From positions 62,001 to 126,000 of the forward strand of contig NZ_CABHMS010000012.1 in the NCBI RefSeq assembly GCF_902167635.1: a DNA stretch of 64,000 bases, written 5' to 3'. Below, in pieces: positions 8,530 through 16,912 of this stretch. This DNA comes from Chitinophaga vietnamensis. Lineage in GTDB: Bacteria > Bacteroidota > Bacteroidia > Chitinophagales > Chitinophagaceae. Made by a program: the position numbers and the translations under genes. Each line of letters starts with the position of its first letter. Positions within the stretch are counted from its first letter, which is position 1. The notes beneath the pieces were generated by a model, which made no database searches, was not told where the DNA came from, and saw only the letters and a list, made by a program, of their open reading frames with translations.

Positions 8530-8726
8530 ATTGTCTGAACCAGGATTAAACGGATTAATAAGATTTTCCTGATTTAAGCCACGAGATCAAAGCGAAGATC
8601 AATGGTAGCGGATGTAAGCGAAGAAGCCCTTGAAGCGCTTTGAGCGCTTCAAGGGCTTTATCCGAATTGATCTTCGCCTTCAATCAGGAAAATCTTATTA
8701 ATCCGTTTAATCCTGGTTCAGACAAT
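8530..8726. repeat. Nested long palindrome A (45-bp perfect arms)
   Basis: The left arm 8530-8574 and right arm 8682-8726 are perfect reverse complements over 45 bases (outer module starting ATTGTCTGAACCAGGATTAA). Inside, GCGAAGATCAA at 8592-8602 pairs with 8667-8677, and the core AAGCCCTTGAAGCGCT at 8624-8639 pairs with 8643-8658 around loop TTG. The element begins on the base after the SusC-like stop and ends on the first base of the pyrB stop complement, so it fills the whole convergent gap. A bidirectional terminator is the simplest role, though it is far larger than needed. Confidence 0.9.
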
Positions 8727-9649
8727 TATTTATTTCCTGCAAGGAGATATAATGCCGCCATACGCACGGCTACGCCATTTTCCACCTGGTCGAGGATGAT
8801 GGACTGACGGGAGTCTGCCACGTCGGAGTTCAGTTCCACGCCGCGGTTGATAGGGCCCGGGTGCATGATCACAATTTCTTTCTGGAGGCTGTCGAGCAGT
8901 TCCCTGTTCACGCCATAGGCCAATGAGTATTCGCGCAGAGACGAGAACAGCGGCGTGTTCTGGCGTTCCAGCTGGATGCGGAGCACGTTGGCTACGTCGC
9001 ACCATTCCAGTGCTTCGCGGATATTGTAAGTAACGTTTACGCCGAGTGCGGCAGCCATATATTTCGGTATCAGGGTGGGCGGGCCTACCACTGTTACATC
9101 AGCGCCAAGTTTTTTGAGGCAGTAGATGTTGGAGAGGGCCACACGGGAGTGCATGATATCGCCGCAGATCGCAACCTTTTTACCTTCCACGGCGCCGAGC
9201 TTTTCGCGGATGGAAAAGGCATCCAGCAGGGCCTGCGTGGGATGTTCGTTGATACCGTCACCTGCATTGAGGATAGGCACATCGATGTGTTTGGCAAGAA
9301 AGTGCGGCGCACCGCTGGCAGAGTGGCGCATCACCACCATATCCACTTTCATGGACAAGATGTTGTTGACCGTATCTATCAGTGTTTCCCCTTTTGATAC
9401 AGAAGAGCCGGAGGCGGAGAAATTAACGGTATCAGCGCCGAGACGTTTCTCTGCGAGCTCAAAAGAGATGCGGGTGCGGGTAGAATTCTCGAAAAATAAA
9501 TTGACAATCGTGGTATCGCGAAGCGTAGGAACTTTTTTAATCGGCCTTTGTAAAACCTCCTTGAACTGGTCGGCTGTTTGAAAAATAAGTTCTATATCCT
9601 GACGCTGCAGATCGCGAATTCCGAGTAAGTGTTTTACAGAAAGTGACAT
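8726..9649 (-). CDS. pyrB: Aspartate carbamoyltransferase catalytic chain
   Basis: PyrB joins carbamoyl phosphate to L-aspartate to make N-carbamoyl-aspartate, the committed step of pyrimidine synthesis, in the cytoplasm. The carbamoyl-phosphate loop FFENSTRTRISFELAEKRLG is at about residues 53-72, an HPTQALLDAF segment at about 136-145, and an HPGPINRGVE segment at about 261-270. At 307 residues it has normal length. The ATG at 9649 is used; a TTG one codon further out adds nothing. It follows pyrR by 48 bases on the same strand, so the two form a pyr operon likely controlled by PyrR. No pyrI is next to it. Its stop codon touches palindrome A. Confidence 0.97.
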   Translation of the reverse strand: MSLSVKHLLGIRDLQRQDIELIFQTADQFKEVLQRPIKKVPTLRDTTIVNLFFENSTRTRISFELAEKRLGADTVNFSASGSSVSKGETLIDTVNNILSMKVDMVVMRHSASGAPHFLAKHIDVPILNAGDGINEHPTQALLDAFSIREKLGAVEGKKVAICGDIMHSRVALSNIYCLKKLGADVTVVGPPTLIPKYMAAALGVNVTYNIREALEWCDVANVLRIQLERQNTPLFSSLREYSLAYGVNRELLDSLQKEIVIMHPGPINRGVELNSDVADSRQSIILDQVENGVAVRMAALYLLAGNK

Positions 9650-9697
9650 CAAGATGCAAATATAAAGAGTGAAACCTGAATTCCGAAATACTAATTG

Positions 9698-10228
9698 TTA
9701 ATCAACGAGTACCACTTCATCTTTACCATCCCGCTCCTGCCATAATACCTTTACTTTTTGTGAGATGAACGCATCGATGGTACGGCCGGTGTAATCAGGC
9801 TGAATGGGCAGCTGGCGGCTGAAGCGGCGGTCGATCAACGTAAGCAGCTCTACGGAATCGGGGCGGCCGAAATCCAGCATCGCATCCAGCGCAGACCGGA
9901 TCGTGCGGCCTGTATATAACACGTCATCTATCAATACCACCTTTTTATTCTCTATGGAAAAATCTATACTGGTTTCATTAGGAACATGCAAGCCCTTGCC
10001 TTTGTTGAAATCATCACGGTAAAACGTAATGTCCAGTTTGCCATAATGGATCTTCGCATCGGGCAACAGCTTCTTCAAAGTGCTGTAGATCCTGTCGGAA
10101 AGGAAGATACCGCGCGGCTGCAAACCGATCAGCACCGTTTGTTCAAATTGCAGATGATTCTCTATGAGTTGATGACAAAGCCGGTCTATCGTGATCGACA
10201 GCTGTTTGCCGTTTAGTATGGTTTTCAA
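9698..10228 (-). CDS. pyrR: Bifunctional pyr operon regulator / uracil phosphoribosyltransferase
   Basis: PyrR binds pyr mRNA in response to UMP/UTP and has weak uracil phosphoribosyltransferase activity. The type I PRTase PRPP loop VVLIDDVLYTGRTIRSAL is at about residues 96-113, and LIGLQPRGIFLSDRI near 33-47 is typical of the family. The frame extends to a GTG at 10297, but that codon would lie upstream of the predicted -7 box (10248-10255). The TTG at 10228 gives MKTILNGKQLSITIDRLCHQ and a 176-residue protein of normal length, so I chose it. pyrB follows 48 bases downstream. The REP-like array at 10308 lies immediately upstream. Confidence 0.92.
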   Translation of the reverse strand: MKTILNGKQLSITIDRLCHQLIENHLQFEQTVLIGLQPRGIFLSDRIYSTLKKLLPDAKIHYGKLDITFYRDDFNKGKGLHVPNETSIDFSIENKKVVLIDDVLYTGRTIRSALDAMLDFGRPDSVELLTLIDRRFSRQLPIQPDYTGRTIDAFISQKVKVLWQERDGKDEVVLVD

Positions 10229-10247
10229 AACACAACGTTTTAGGGGC

Positions 10248-10255
10248 CAAAAATA
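10248..10255 (-). promoter_or_regulatory. Predicted -7 promoter element of pyrR-pyrB
   Basis: On the minus strand this reads TATTTTTG, a perfect match to TAnnTTTG. Transcription would begin near 10243, fifteen bases before the TTG start of pyrR. No clear -33 TTTG is seen. Its position argues against the longer GTG-initiated reading of pyrR. Confidence 0.45.
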
Positions 10256-10307
10256 ATGATTAATGAGGCAGATAAAAAGATCATTTCTGAAAAACACGAG
10301 ATAAGCG

Positions 10308-10590
10308 CTACCAATATGGCGCCCCTATGGGGCGCTGTGCGAGTAGCACATGCGTTGTCTACCAATATATCGCCCCTACGGGGCGCAATGTAGATAGCAT
10401 ATACGTTACGATGCATTGCGCCCCGTAGGGGCGACATATTTGTAGCACATGCATCACCAATGCATTGCGCCCCGGAGGGGCGATATATTGGTAGCATGCG
10501 CGTCACCAATGCATACGCCCCGGAGGGGCGATATATTGGTAGCATGCGCGTCACCAATGCATACGCCCCGGAGGGGCGATATATTGGTGT
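10308..10590. repeat. REP-like array of six GC-rich hairpins
   Basis: Six units of about 48-51 bases each carry a GC-rich hairpin: 10319-10335, 10371-10385, 10419-10433, 10468-10482, 10516-10530 and 10564-10578, with the form CGCCCC-nn-GGGGCG. The first two units read CTACCAATATnnCGCCCC. The last four are in the opposite orientation, ending CGATATATTGGTAG. Units four to six are nearly identical with 48-base spacing. A GTAG or ATAG tetranucleotide stands near most hairpins, as in REP elements linked to RAYT transposases. The array lies between the divergent pyrR and peroxiredoxin genes. No transposase gene is in the window. Confidence 0.85.
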
Positions 10591-10633
10591 GGTCTCATTC
10601 CCTTTCCTTATCGTACCTTAGTAGTCAGAAACC

Positions 10634-11158
10634 ATGATCATGAAACTACTAAAGTCAATTATTCTTATGGCAGCCTTCTTTCAACTTTGGAGCAACGATG
10701 CAGCGTCGCAAATAAAAACGGGAGACAAGATACCCTCCTTTTCTTTACAGGATCAGAATGGGAAAACCTTTGACATCAATAGTGTGCTGGGCAAACAACC
10801 GCTGGTGATCTATTTTTATCCGAAAGATGAAACCAGCGTATGTACCAAAGAGGCCTGCTCTTTCCGTGATGCATACGAGCAGTTCAAACAATACGGGGCG
10901 ATGGTGATCGGCATCAGTGGTGATGATGTGGCTTCGCACCGCAGCTTTGCCACGCATCACAATCTGCCTTTCACCCTGCTCGCTGATCCTGACAACAAAG
11001 TGCGCAAATTATTCGGCGTGCCCAAAACCTTTGTGATACCGGGCCGCGTCACTTACGTCGTAGATAAAAAAGGCGTGGTGGTGCATACATTCAACTCCAT
11101 GCGTGATGGCGAAAAGCATGTTACAGAATCGCTGGAAGCGCTGAAGAAGATGCAGTAA
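10634..11158 (+). CDS. Exported peroxiredoxin (BCP/AhpC-TSA family)
   Basis: This 174-residue thiol peroxidase reduces peroxides with an active-site cysteine. The N-terminus is a signal peptide (residues 1-26), so it acts in the periplasm or on the membrane. The thioredoxin-fold domain starts at IKTGDKIPSFSLQDQNGK. The motif TSVCTKEACSFRD near residues 73-85 has the peroxidatic cysteine and, five residues later, the resolving cysteine typical of BCP-type atypical two-cysteine enzymes. The ATG at 10634 is used; an in-frame ATG two codons later is equally possible. The REP-like array lies just upstream, and TACCTTAG at 10614-10621 is a weak -7 candidate. A bidirectional terminator follows. Confidence 0.92.
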   Translation: MIMKLLKSIILMAAFFQLWSNDAASQIKTGDKIPSFSLQDQNGKTFDINSVLGKQPLVIYFYPKDETSVCTKEACSFRDAYEQFKQYGAMVIGISGDDVASHRSFATHHNLPFTLLADPDNKVRKLFGVPKTFVIPGRVTYVVDKKGVVVHTFNSMRDGEKHVTESLEALKKMQ

Positions 11159-11183
11159 TTACATTTACTTATTGGCATAAAAT

Positions 11184-11217
11184 AAGAAAGGCGATGGAAA
11201 AATCCACCGCCTTTCTT
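11184..11217. terminator. Bidirectional terminator between peroxiredoxin and pruA
   Basis: AAGAAAGGCG (11184-11193) pairs with CGCCTTTCTT (11208-11217), with an inner TGGA/TCCA extension. A/T-rich flanks on both sides fit termination of the converging peroxiredoxin and pruA transcripts. Confidence 0.75.
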
Positions 11218-11238
11218 GTATTAAATCATGAACATTTA

Positions 11239-12870
11239 TCAGGCTTCTTTCAGGAAGGAATATCTGTAATCCGTTACCGGTACAAATGTTTCCTTGATAG
11301 CTCTTGCGCTCAGCCAACGATAGAGGTTGAGCATGGAGCCGGCTTTATCATTGGTGCCGGAAGCGCGGGCGCCGCCAAATGGCTGCTGGCCTACAACTGC
11401 GCCGGTGGGCTTGTCGTTGATATAGAAATTACCTGCGCTGTTCACCAGTTTCCTCGTTGCCTGTTCGATCGCATAGCGGTCTTGTGCAATGATAGCGCCG
11501 GTGAGTGCGTATTCGGAAGTGGTATCAACGATATGCAGGATCTCATCAAATTTCTCTGCATCGTATGTGTAGATCGTTAATACAGGTCCGAAGATCTCTT
11601 CGCACATGGTCACGTAGTTAGGATCAGTGGTTTCGATCACCGTAGGTTCGATGAAGTAGCCTTCTGATTTGTTGTAGTTACCGCCGGCGATGATCTTGGC
11701 TTTCGGATCTTTCTTCGCGTTATCGATGTAGCTGGCGATCTTGTCGAAAGCGCGTTCATCGATCACGGCGTTGATGAAGTTGCTGAAATCCTCGGTGGTG
11801 CCCATTTTCATGGTTTTCACTTCGGCCGCCAGTTTGGTTTTGATGGCTTCAGCGATGTTGCTAGGCAGGTAAGCGCGGGAAGCGGCGGAGCATTTCTGGC
11901 CCTGGTATTCGAAGGCGCCACGCGCCAGTGCTGCTACGGCGATGTCTACGTCGGCAGATTTGTGCACGAGCACAAAGTCTTTACCGCCGGTTTCACCCAC
12001 GATGCGCGGATAGGTTTTGTATTTGGCAATGTTCTCGCCGATAGTTTTCCACATGGTCTGGAATACGCCAGTGGAGCCGGTGAAGTGGATACCGGCGAAA
12101 TGAGGATCAGCGAAGCAGATATCGCCGATGAGCGGACCGCCTGCATATACGAGGTTGATCACGCCATCGGGCAGGCCTGCCTCGATGAGTATTTTCATGA
12201 ACATCTGTGCGGCGAACACCTGTGTATTAGCGGGTTTCCATATCACTACGTTACCGCACATGGCGGCAGAAGTAGGCAGGTTACCACCAATAGCGGTGAA
12301 GTTGAAAGGCGTTATTGCCAGCACGAAACCTTCCAGGGGACGGTATTCCATGCGGTTGTGGATGCCGGGGGCGCTTACGGGTTGCTGGCGGTAAATTTCG
12401 CTCAGGTAGTGTACATTCCAGCGGAGGAAGTCGATCAGCTCACAAGCGCTGTCGATTTCTGCCTGGAAGGCGTTCTTGCTCTGGCCCAGCATGGTGGCGC
12501 CGTTCATGTGATAACGGTATTTGGTGGCGATGAGATCAGCGGCGCGCAGGAAGATGCCGGCGCGTTGTTCCCAGTCCATATTGGCCCATTTTTCACGGGC
12601 GGCCAGTGCGGCCTTGATGGCTTCTTTCACGTGGGAAGCGTCTCCCTGATGGAAATGGCCGAGTTTATGTTTGATCTCGTGCGGAGGACGGAGGTCTACC
12701 GTGTTGCCGGTACGCACTTCCTTACCGCCGATATACATTGGTATATCTGCTACTTCGGCTTTGAAAGCTGCTAATTGTTTTTTGAGGGCCGCTCTTTCGG
12801 GGGAGCCGGGTGCATAGCTGAGAACAGGCTCATTGCTTGGCGCCGCGTAATCAAAATATCCTGTATTCAT
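11239..12870 (-). CDS. pruA: L-glutamate gamma-semialdehyde (1-pyrroline-5-carboxylate) dehydrogenase
   Basis: PruA oxidises glutamate semialdehyde, derived from proline or ornithine, to glutamate with NAD+ in the cytoplasm. The aldehyde dehydrogenase fold is complete: ITPFNFTAIGGNL near residue 185, catalytic glutamate in VGETGGKDFVLV, catalytic cysteine in GQKCSAASRAYLP and the late EEIFGPVLTIY segment. At 543 residues it is the stand-alone form, not fused to proline dehydrogenase. The start ATG at 12870 gives MNTGYFDYAAPSNEP; an in-frame TTG seven codons upstream is less likely. A weak -7 box (TAACTTCG, minus strand, 12932-12925) precedes it. It is transcribed alone. rocD, which makes its substrate, is about 19 kb away. 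Confidence 0.96.
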   Translation of the reverse strand: MNTGYFDYAAPSNEPVLSYAPGSPERAALKKQLAAFKAEVADIPMYIGGKEVRTGNTVDLRPPHEIKHKLGHFHQGDASHVKEAIKAALAAREKWANMDWEQRAGIFLRAADLIATKYRYHMNGATMLGQSKNAFQAEIDSACELIDFLRWNVHYLSEIYRQQPVSAPGIHNRMEYRPLEGFVLAITPFNFTAIGGNLPTSAAMCGNVVIWKPANTQVFAAQMFMKILIEAGLPDGVINLVYAGGPLIGDICFADPHFAGIHFTGSTGVFQTMWKTIGENIAKYKTYPRIVGETGGKDFVLVHKSADVDIAVAALARGAFEYQGQKCSAASRAYLPSNIAEAIKTKLAAEVKTMKMGTTEDFSNFINAVIDERAFDKIASYIDNAKKDPKAKIIAGGNYNKSEGYFIEPTVIETTDPNYVTMCEEIFGPVLTIYTYDAEKFDEILHIVDTTSEYALTGAIIAQDRYAIEQATRKLVNSAGNFYINDKPTGAVVGQQPFGGARASGTNDKAGSMLNLYRWLSARAIKETFVPVTDYRYSFLKEA

Positions 12871-12977
12871 GTAATACGATTTTGTTGTCAATTAATAACT
12901 ATAGCACAAAATATCTTTCCGCCGCGAAGTTAACCTATTCCGCGGGCAGGGGCTTATTAATTATTAATGGATACTTA

Positions 12978-14073
12978 TTAATTATTGTCCTCTTCTTTCT
13001 GCATCATCAGGTATGCCTTGATGAATCCGTCCAGCTCACCGTCCATGACGGGGCCTACGTTACCTACTTCAAAATCGGTGCGATGGTCTTTGATCATTTT
13101 GTATGGATGGAACACATACGATCTGATCTGGGAGCCCCATTCGATCTTGCGTTTGTTGGCGTTGGCGGCGTTTTTGAGTTCCTCGCGTTTGCGGAGCTCT
13201 TCTTCATAGAGCTGTGATTTCAGCATGGTGAGTGCTTTTTCACGGTTCTCGCCTTGTGTACGCGCCTGCTGGCATTCGATGATAATACCGGAAGGGACGT
13301 GTTTCAGTCGTACAGCGGTTTCCACCTTGTTTACGTTCTGTCCGCCCTTACCGCCTGAACGGTAAAATTCCCATACGAGATCGGCGGGGTTGATCGCAAT
13401 TTCAATGGTATCATCCACTAACGGGTACACATATACGGAGGCGAAAGAGGTGTGCCTGCGTGCGTTGGAATCGAAGGGAGAGATACGAACGAGGCGATGT
13501 ACGCCGCTTTCCGCTTTGAGATGGCCGTATGCAAAATCGCCTTCAAATTCCAGTGTGGCCGATTTGATACCGGCGCCTTCACCGTATTGGGTGTCGATCT
13601 CTGATACTTTCCATCCTTGCTTTTCGCCATACATGCGGTACATGCGCAGCAGCATCTCGGCCCAGTCCTGGCTTTCAGTGCCGCCTGCGCCGGAGTTGAT
13701 GGTGAGTACGGCGGGCATTTCATCTTCCGGCTGATTCAAGGTAGACTTGAATTCCAGGTCGTCTAATGCGGATAGTGCGGCGAGGTATGCCTGTTCTACT
13801 TCTTCTTCTGTTGCTTCCCCTTCTTTGAAAAAGTCGTTCAGTACGCTGCTGTCTTCTATGGCAGTATGTACATGGTCGTAAAGGTCAACCCAATATTTGT
13901 TTACCTTGATCTCTTTCAGGATGGAAGTGGCCCGTGCATTGTCATCCCAGAAACCGGGAGCCAGGCTCAGTTGTTTGTCGTTTTCTATTTTGGCTAATCG
14001 GTCAGGGACGTTAAAGAAAACCTCCCAGGACGTGAAGACGGTCCCTCATAGCTTTAAGTTGCTCTGCTGTCAT
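12978..14073 (-). CDS. prfB: Peptide chain release factor 2, expressed by programmed +1 frameshift
   Basis: RF2 ends translation at UGA and UAA codons. The gene is in two frames. A 20-codon leader from ATG 14073 reads MTAEQLKAMRDRLHVLGGFL and stops at TAA (14011-14013). Slipping +1 at CTT TAA C continues with NVPDRLAKIENDKQLSLAPG and the rest of RF2, 344 codons to 12978, for 364 residues in total, the usual length. The peptidyl-transferase motif SGGKGGQNVNK is in domain 3. The frameshift depends on scarcity of active RF2, so the protein limits its own synthesis. Reading only the main frame gives a falsely short protein starting near 13739. Overlapping open frames on the other strand are shadows. 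Confidence 0.96.
14011..14029 (-). other. prfB: prfB programmed +1 frameshift site with UAA and internal SD-like sequence
   Basis: On the minus strand the site reads GGGAGGTTTTCTTTAAC. The slippery CTT is followed by an in-frame TAA (14013-14011) and C, and GGGAGG just upstream matches the anti-Shine-Dalgarno sequence. Spacing to CTT is about one base longer than in the Escherichia coli gene. The commonest bacterial stop here is TGA, which only RF2 reads. TAA is read by both release factors. Confidence 0.9.
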
Positions 14074-14079
14074 AGGGCG

Positions 14080-14087
14080 CAAATGTA
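14080..14087 (-). promoter_or_regulatory. Predicted -7 element of prfB, implying a very short leader
   Basis: The minus strand reads TACATTTG, a perfect TAnnTTTG. Its last base is only seven bases from the prfB ATG (14073), so transcription starting at the usual distance would give a leaderless or nearly leaderless message. No good -33 element is visible. Confidence 0.4.
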
Positions 14088-14236
14088 GGGAAAAATATGT
14101 TGATCATAGCGGCTTTTTTCTCGCAAATGCGCAAAGCAGCGTCTTTGCAGGAAAAATCCTTTTTTGGTTTTAGCATAATATTTGCGGAAATTGTTGGTTA
14201 TCAGACCAATAATATTAAAAAAAGTGCTAATCCGTT

Positions 14237-15040
14237 ATGGTGTCCCATGAAACCCTCCATTATAAGAACAGAGCCGTCTTTAATACTATTGGCTTTATCA
14301 TCATGATCACCGTAAATGCACTGGGCGCACTGCTTCCCATCAATGGAAAAACTGCCAGGGAAGTATCGGCCGAATACCCCAACCTCTTCACGCCAGCGGC
14401 TTTCACCTTCGAAATATGGGGCCTCATCTATCTCGCCGTCCTCTCCTTCGTCGTCTATCAATTATGGTTATCCTTTTCTGATAAACAACCGGAAATGCTC
14501 GCCAGATTGATGAACTGCATGAAAGACTGGTTCCTGATATCCTGCGTTGCCAACGCCTGCTGGCTGTTTGCCTGGCATTATGAACTGCTGCCTGTTACTA
14601 TACCCTTGATGCTGCTCTTGTCAGCATCGCTGCTCATCATCCATATCCGTTGCCGGATCGCTGTAGATGCCGTTACTCCTCCTGAAAAATTTTTCATTCA
14701 TCTCCCCTTCAGTCTTTATTTCGGATGGGTAAGCATTGCCACCATCAGCAATTTCGCGGCATTGTTCGTATATGCCGGATGGCAGGACAGCCCGGAAGCA
14801 CAGGTAAACTGGGCCGTAGGCATGATCAGCGTAGGCACCATCACCAGTATTATCATGGTGTTACTGCGCAACAATATCATACATGCACTTGTTAATGTGT
14901 GGGCATTTTATGGTATACTGGTGAAGAGAAAACAGGCAGATATACCGGCGGAGAATATCATCATACACGCTTGTATCATCGCCATCGGCATCATCGCTGT
15001 TACCATATCCTGGCAATTATACAGGAAGCAGAAATCATGA
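14237..15040 (+). CDS. TspO/MBR-like tryptophan-rich membrane protein
   Basis: This 267-residue protein has about seven hydrophobic helices (near residues 14-34, 57-78, 98-115, 121-140, 158-182, 195-215 and 240-260). The segment LFTPAAFTFEIWGLIYLAV and later tryptophan-containing helices (ACWLFAWHYELLPVTIPL) are typical of the longer Bacteroidota proteins annotated as tryptophan-rich sensory proteins, distant relatives of TspO. TspO homologues bind porphyrins, but a ligand here cannot be inferred. The ATG at 14237 gives the first complete helix. It stands alone, divergent from prfB and upstream of pgi, whose promoter overlaps its last codons. An alternative is an uncharacterised seven-helix protein. 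Confidence 0.65.
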   Translation: MVSHETLHYKNRAVFNTIGFIIMITVNALGALLPINGKTAREVSAEYPNLFTPAAFTFEIWGLIYLAVLSFVVYQLWLSFSDKQPEMLARLMNCMKDWFLISCVANACWLFAWHYELLPVTIPLMLLLSASLLIIHIRCRIAVDAVTPPEKFFIHLPFSLYFGWVSIATISNFAALFVYAGWQDSPEAQVNWAVGMISVGTITSIIMVLLRNNIIHALVNVWAFYGILVKRKQADIPAENIIIHACIIAIGIIAVTISWQLYRKQKS

Positions 15041-15051
15041 ATCTAAAGTAT

Positions 15052-15059
15052 TACTTTTG
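15052..15059 (+). promoter_or_regulatory. Predicted -7 promoter element of pgi
   Basis: TACTTTTG matches TAnnTTTG exactly and lies 24 bases before the pgi ATG. The expected -33 region falls inside the end of the upstream TspO-like gene and has no obvious TTTG. Confidence 0.4.
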
Positions 15060-15082
15060 ACGCGCACAAATATACTCATCAT

Positions 15083-16735
15083 ATGTTTCCATCTATCAAT
15101 CCTGTAGCCACCAAGACGTGGCCGTTGTTGCAGCAACATGCCAACGAAATGAAAAAAGTGCACATGCGTGCGCTGTTCATGGAAGACAGAGAACGATTCA
15201 ACAATTTCTCCTTGCAGTTTGAAGACCTGTTGTTCGACTATTCCAAGAATATCATCACTGACGATACACGCAGCCTGCTGCTCGCGCTGGCCGCCGAATG
15301 CGGCGTGAGCGAAGCCATCAGAGCGATGTTCCATGCAGAGAGAATAAATGTGACCGAAGACCGCGCCGTGCTGCATACCGCCCTGCGTAACTTCTCCGGC
15401 AAACCGGTGATGCTCGACGGCCGCGATGTAATGCCCAGCGTAAAAGCAGTGCTCAGCAAAATGGACCACATCTGCCGCCAGGTACATACCGGCGAATGGA
15501 AAGGTTATACGGGCAAGCCTATACGTTATATCGTGAACATCGGCATCGGCGGCTCCGACCTCGGCCCCGTGATGGTAACCGAAGCGCTGAAACCTTACTG
15601 GAAGCCTAATATCCAGCCCTACTTCGTTTCCAACGTAGACGGCACCGATATCGCAGAAACGCTGAAGAAGATCACACCCGACGAAACGCTCTTCCTCATC
15701 GCCTCCAAAACCTTTACCACACAGGAAACCATGACCAATGCGCATACTGCGCGCAACTGGTTCCTGGAACATGCCAAAGATGAAAAGTTCGTAGCCAAAC
15801 ACTTTGCCGCCCTCTCTACCAACGAGAAAGCAGTAAAAGCTTTTGGTATCGATCCGGATAACATGTTCGAGTTCTGGGACTGGGTAGGCGGCAGGTATTC
15901 CCTGTGGTCCGCCATTGGCCTGTCTATCGCGCTCTCCATCGGCTACGACAATTTCATTCAGTTGCTCGATGGCGCGCATGCGGTAGATAACCATTTCCAG
16001 GAAGCACCGCTCGATAAAAACATTCCCGCCATCATGGCGCTGATAGGCCTCTGGTATGGCAATTTCTTCGGCGCCGCCACAGAAGCCATCCTTCCTTACG
16101 ATCAGTACATGTACCGCTTTGCCGCCTATTTCCAGCAGGGTAATATGGAGAGCAATGGCAAGCACGTAGATCGTACAGGCGTTAACGTTACCTACGAAAC
16201 CGGTCCTATCGTATGGGGCGAGCCCGGCACCAATGGCCAACATGCCTTCTACCAGCTGATTCACCAGGGCACGCGCATCATCCCTTGCGATTTCATTGCT
16301 CCGGCCATCAGCCACAATCCTATCGGCGATCATCATGTGAAGCTGCTGTCTAACTTCTTTGCACAAACAGAAGCGCTCATGAATGGCAAAACAGCCGCCG
16401 AAGTACGCGCAGAACTGGAACAGGCCAACACACCCGAAGAAGAGATCAAAAGAGTACTGCCCTATAAAGTATTCACCGGCAACCGTCCTACCAACTCATT
16501 CCTGCTCAAAAAGATCACACCACGCTCCCTCGGCTCCCTCATCGCCTTGTATGAGCACAAGATCTTTGTTCAGGGCGTGATCTGGAACATCTACAGCTTC
16601 GACCAATGGGGCGTAGAACTCGGCAAACAACTCGCCAACAAGATCCTCCCCGAACTGCAAGACGACCAACTGATCACCAATCACGACGCCAGCACGAATG
16701 GGTTGATCAATGCGTTTAAGAAATTGCGGAGTTAG
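15083..16735 (+). CDS. pgi: Glucose-6-phosphate isomerase
   Basis: Pgi interconverts glucose 6-phosphate and fructose 6-phosphate in glycolysis and gluconeogenesis in the cytoplasm. At 550 residues it has the length of the classical long form. Visible signatures are [17 protein letters not shown] near residues 152-168, the sugar-phosphate loop [22 protein letters not shown] and the C-terminal [20 protein letters not shown]. The ATG at 15083 gives [20 protein letters not shown], as expected for the family. It has its own predicted promoter. Its product feeds the phosphoketolase and mannose-6-phosphate isomerase encoded elsewhere in the window. Its stop codon is already part of palindrome B. 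Confidence 0.98.
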   Translation: MFPSINPVATKTWPLLQQHANEMKKVHMRALFMEDRERFNNFSLQFEDLLFDYSKNIITDDTRSLLLALAAECGVSEAIRAMFHAERINVTEDRAVLHTALRNFSGKPVMLDGRDVMPSVKAVLSKMDHICRQVHTGEWKGYTGKPIRYIVNIGIGGSDLGPVMVTEALKPYWKPNIQPYFVSNVDGTDIAETLKKITPDETLFLIASKTFTTQETMTNAHTARNWFLEHAKDEKFVAKHFAALSTNEKAVKAFGIDPDNMFEFWDWVGGRYSLWSAIGLSIALSIGYDNFIQLLDGAHAVDNHFQEAPLDKNIPAIMALIGLWYGNFFGAATEAILPYDQYMYRFAAYFQQGNMESNGKHVDRTGVNVTYETGPIVWGEPGTNGQHAFYQLIHQGTRIIPCDFIAPAISHNPIGDHHVKLLSNFFAQTEALMNGKTAAEVRAELEQANTPEEEIKRVLPYKVFTGNRPTNSFLLKKITPRSLGSLIALYEHKIFVQGVIWNIYSFDQWGVELGKQLANKILPELQDDQLITNHDASTNGLINAFKKLRS

Positions 16736-16900
16736 TCTTTGCTCAGGATTATACTGATTGAAAGGATTACCAGGATTTTTTTATAAGGATTAAAAAAGGA
16801 TTCGCGAAGGTCAAGTCGACTTGATCTTCGCGAATCCTTTTTTAATCCTTATAAAAAAATCCTGGTAATCCTTTCAATCAGTATAATCCTGAGCAAAGAC
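16735..16900. repeat. Long palindrome B (75-bp perfect arms, 166 bp overall)
   Basis: The arm at 16735-16809 is the perfect reverse complement of 16826-16900, 75 bases without mismatch. The 16 bases between them contain a further palindrome (TCAAGTCGACTTGA, 16811-16824), so the whole 166 bases is one almost perfect palindrome with no free loop. The left arm starts on the last base of the pgi stop codon. The right arm ends 12 bases before the stop of the converging oxidoreductase gene. The outer module starts GTCTTTGCTCAGGATTATA and is shared with palindrome I. Confidence 0.93.
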
Positions 16901-16912
16901 AACCTTCGCGCG

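Noticed and set aside
8530-8726. Palindromes as insertion sequence ends or MITEs
   Set aside because: No target-site duplication was evident, arms run from stop codon to stop codon, and sequence differs between loci, unlike a transposed element. A mobile origin of the shared core is not fully excluded.
10308-10590. Regularly spaced repeats that could look like a CRISPR array
   Set aside because: The intervals between hairpins are themselves conserved, units switch orientation, and no cas gene is present.
13739-13739. prfB starting near 13739 as a short 253-residue protein
   Set aside because: The frame continues upstream with clear RF2 sequence to the frameshift site; the short version would lack domain 1.
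15035-16366. Long minus-strand frame opposite pgi
   Set aside because: pgi is certain and fills the region; the shadow has no start context or domain.
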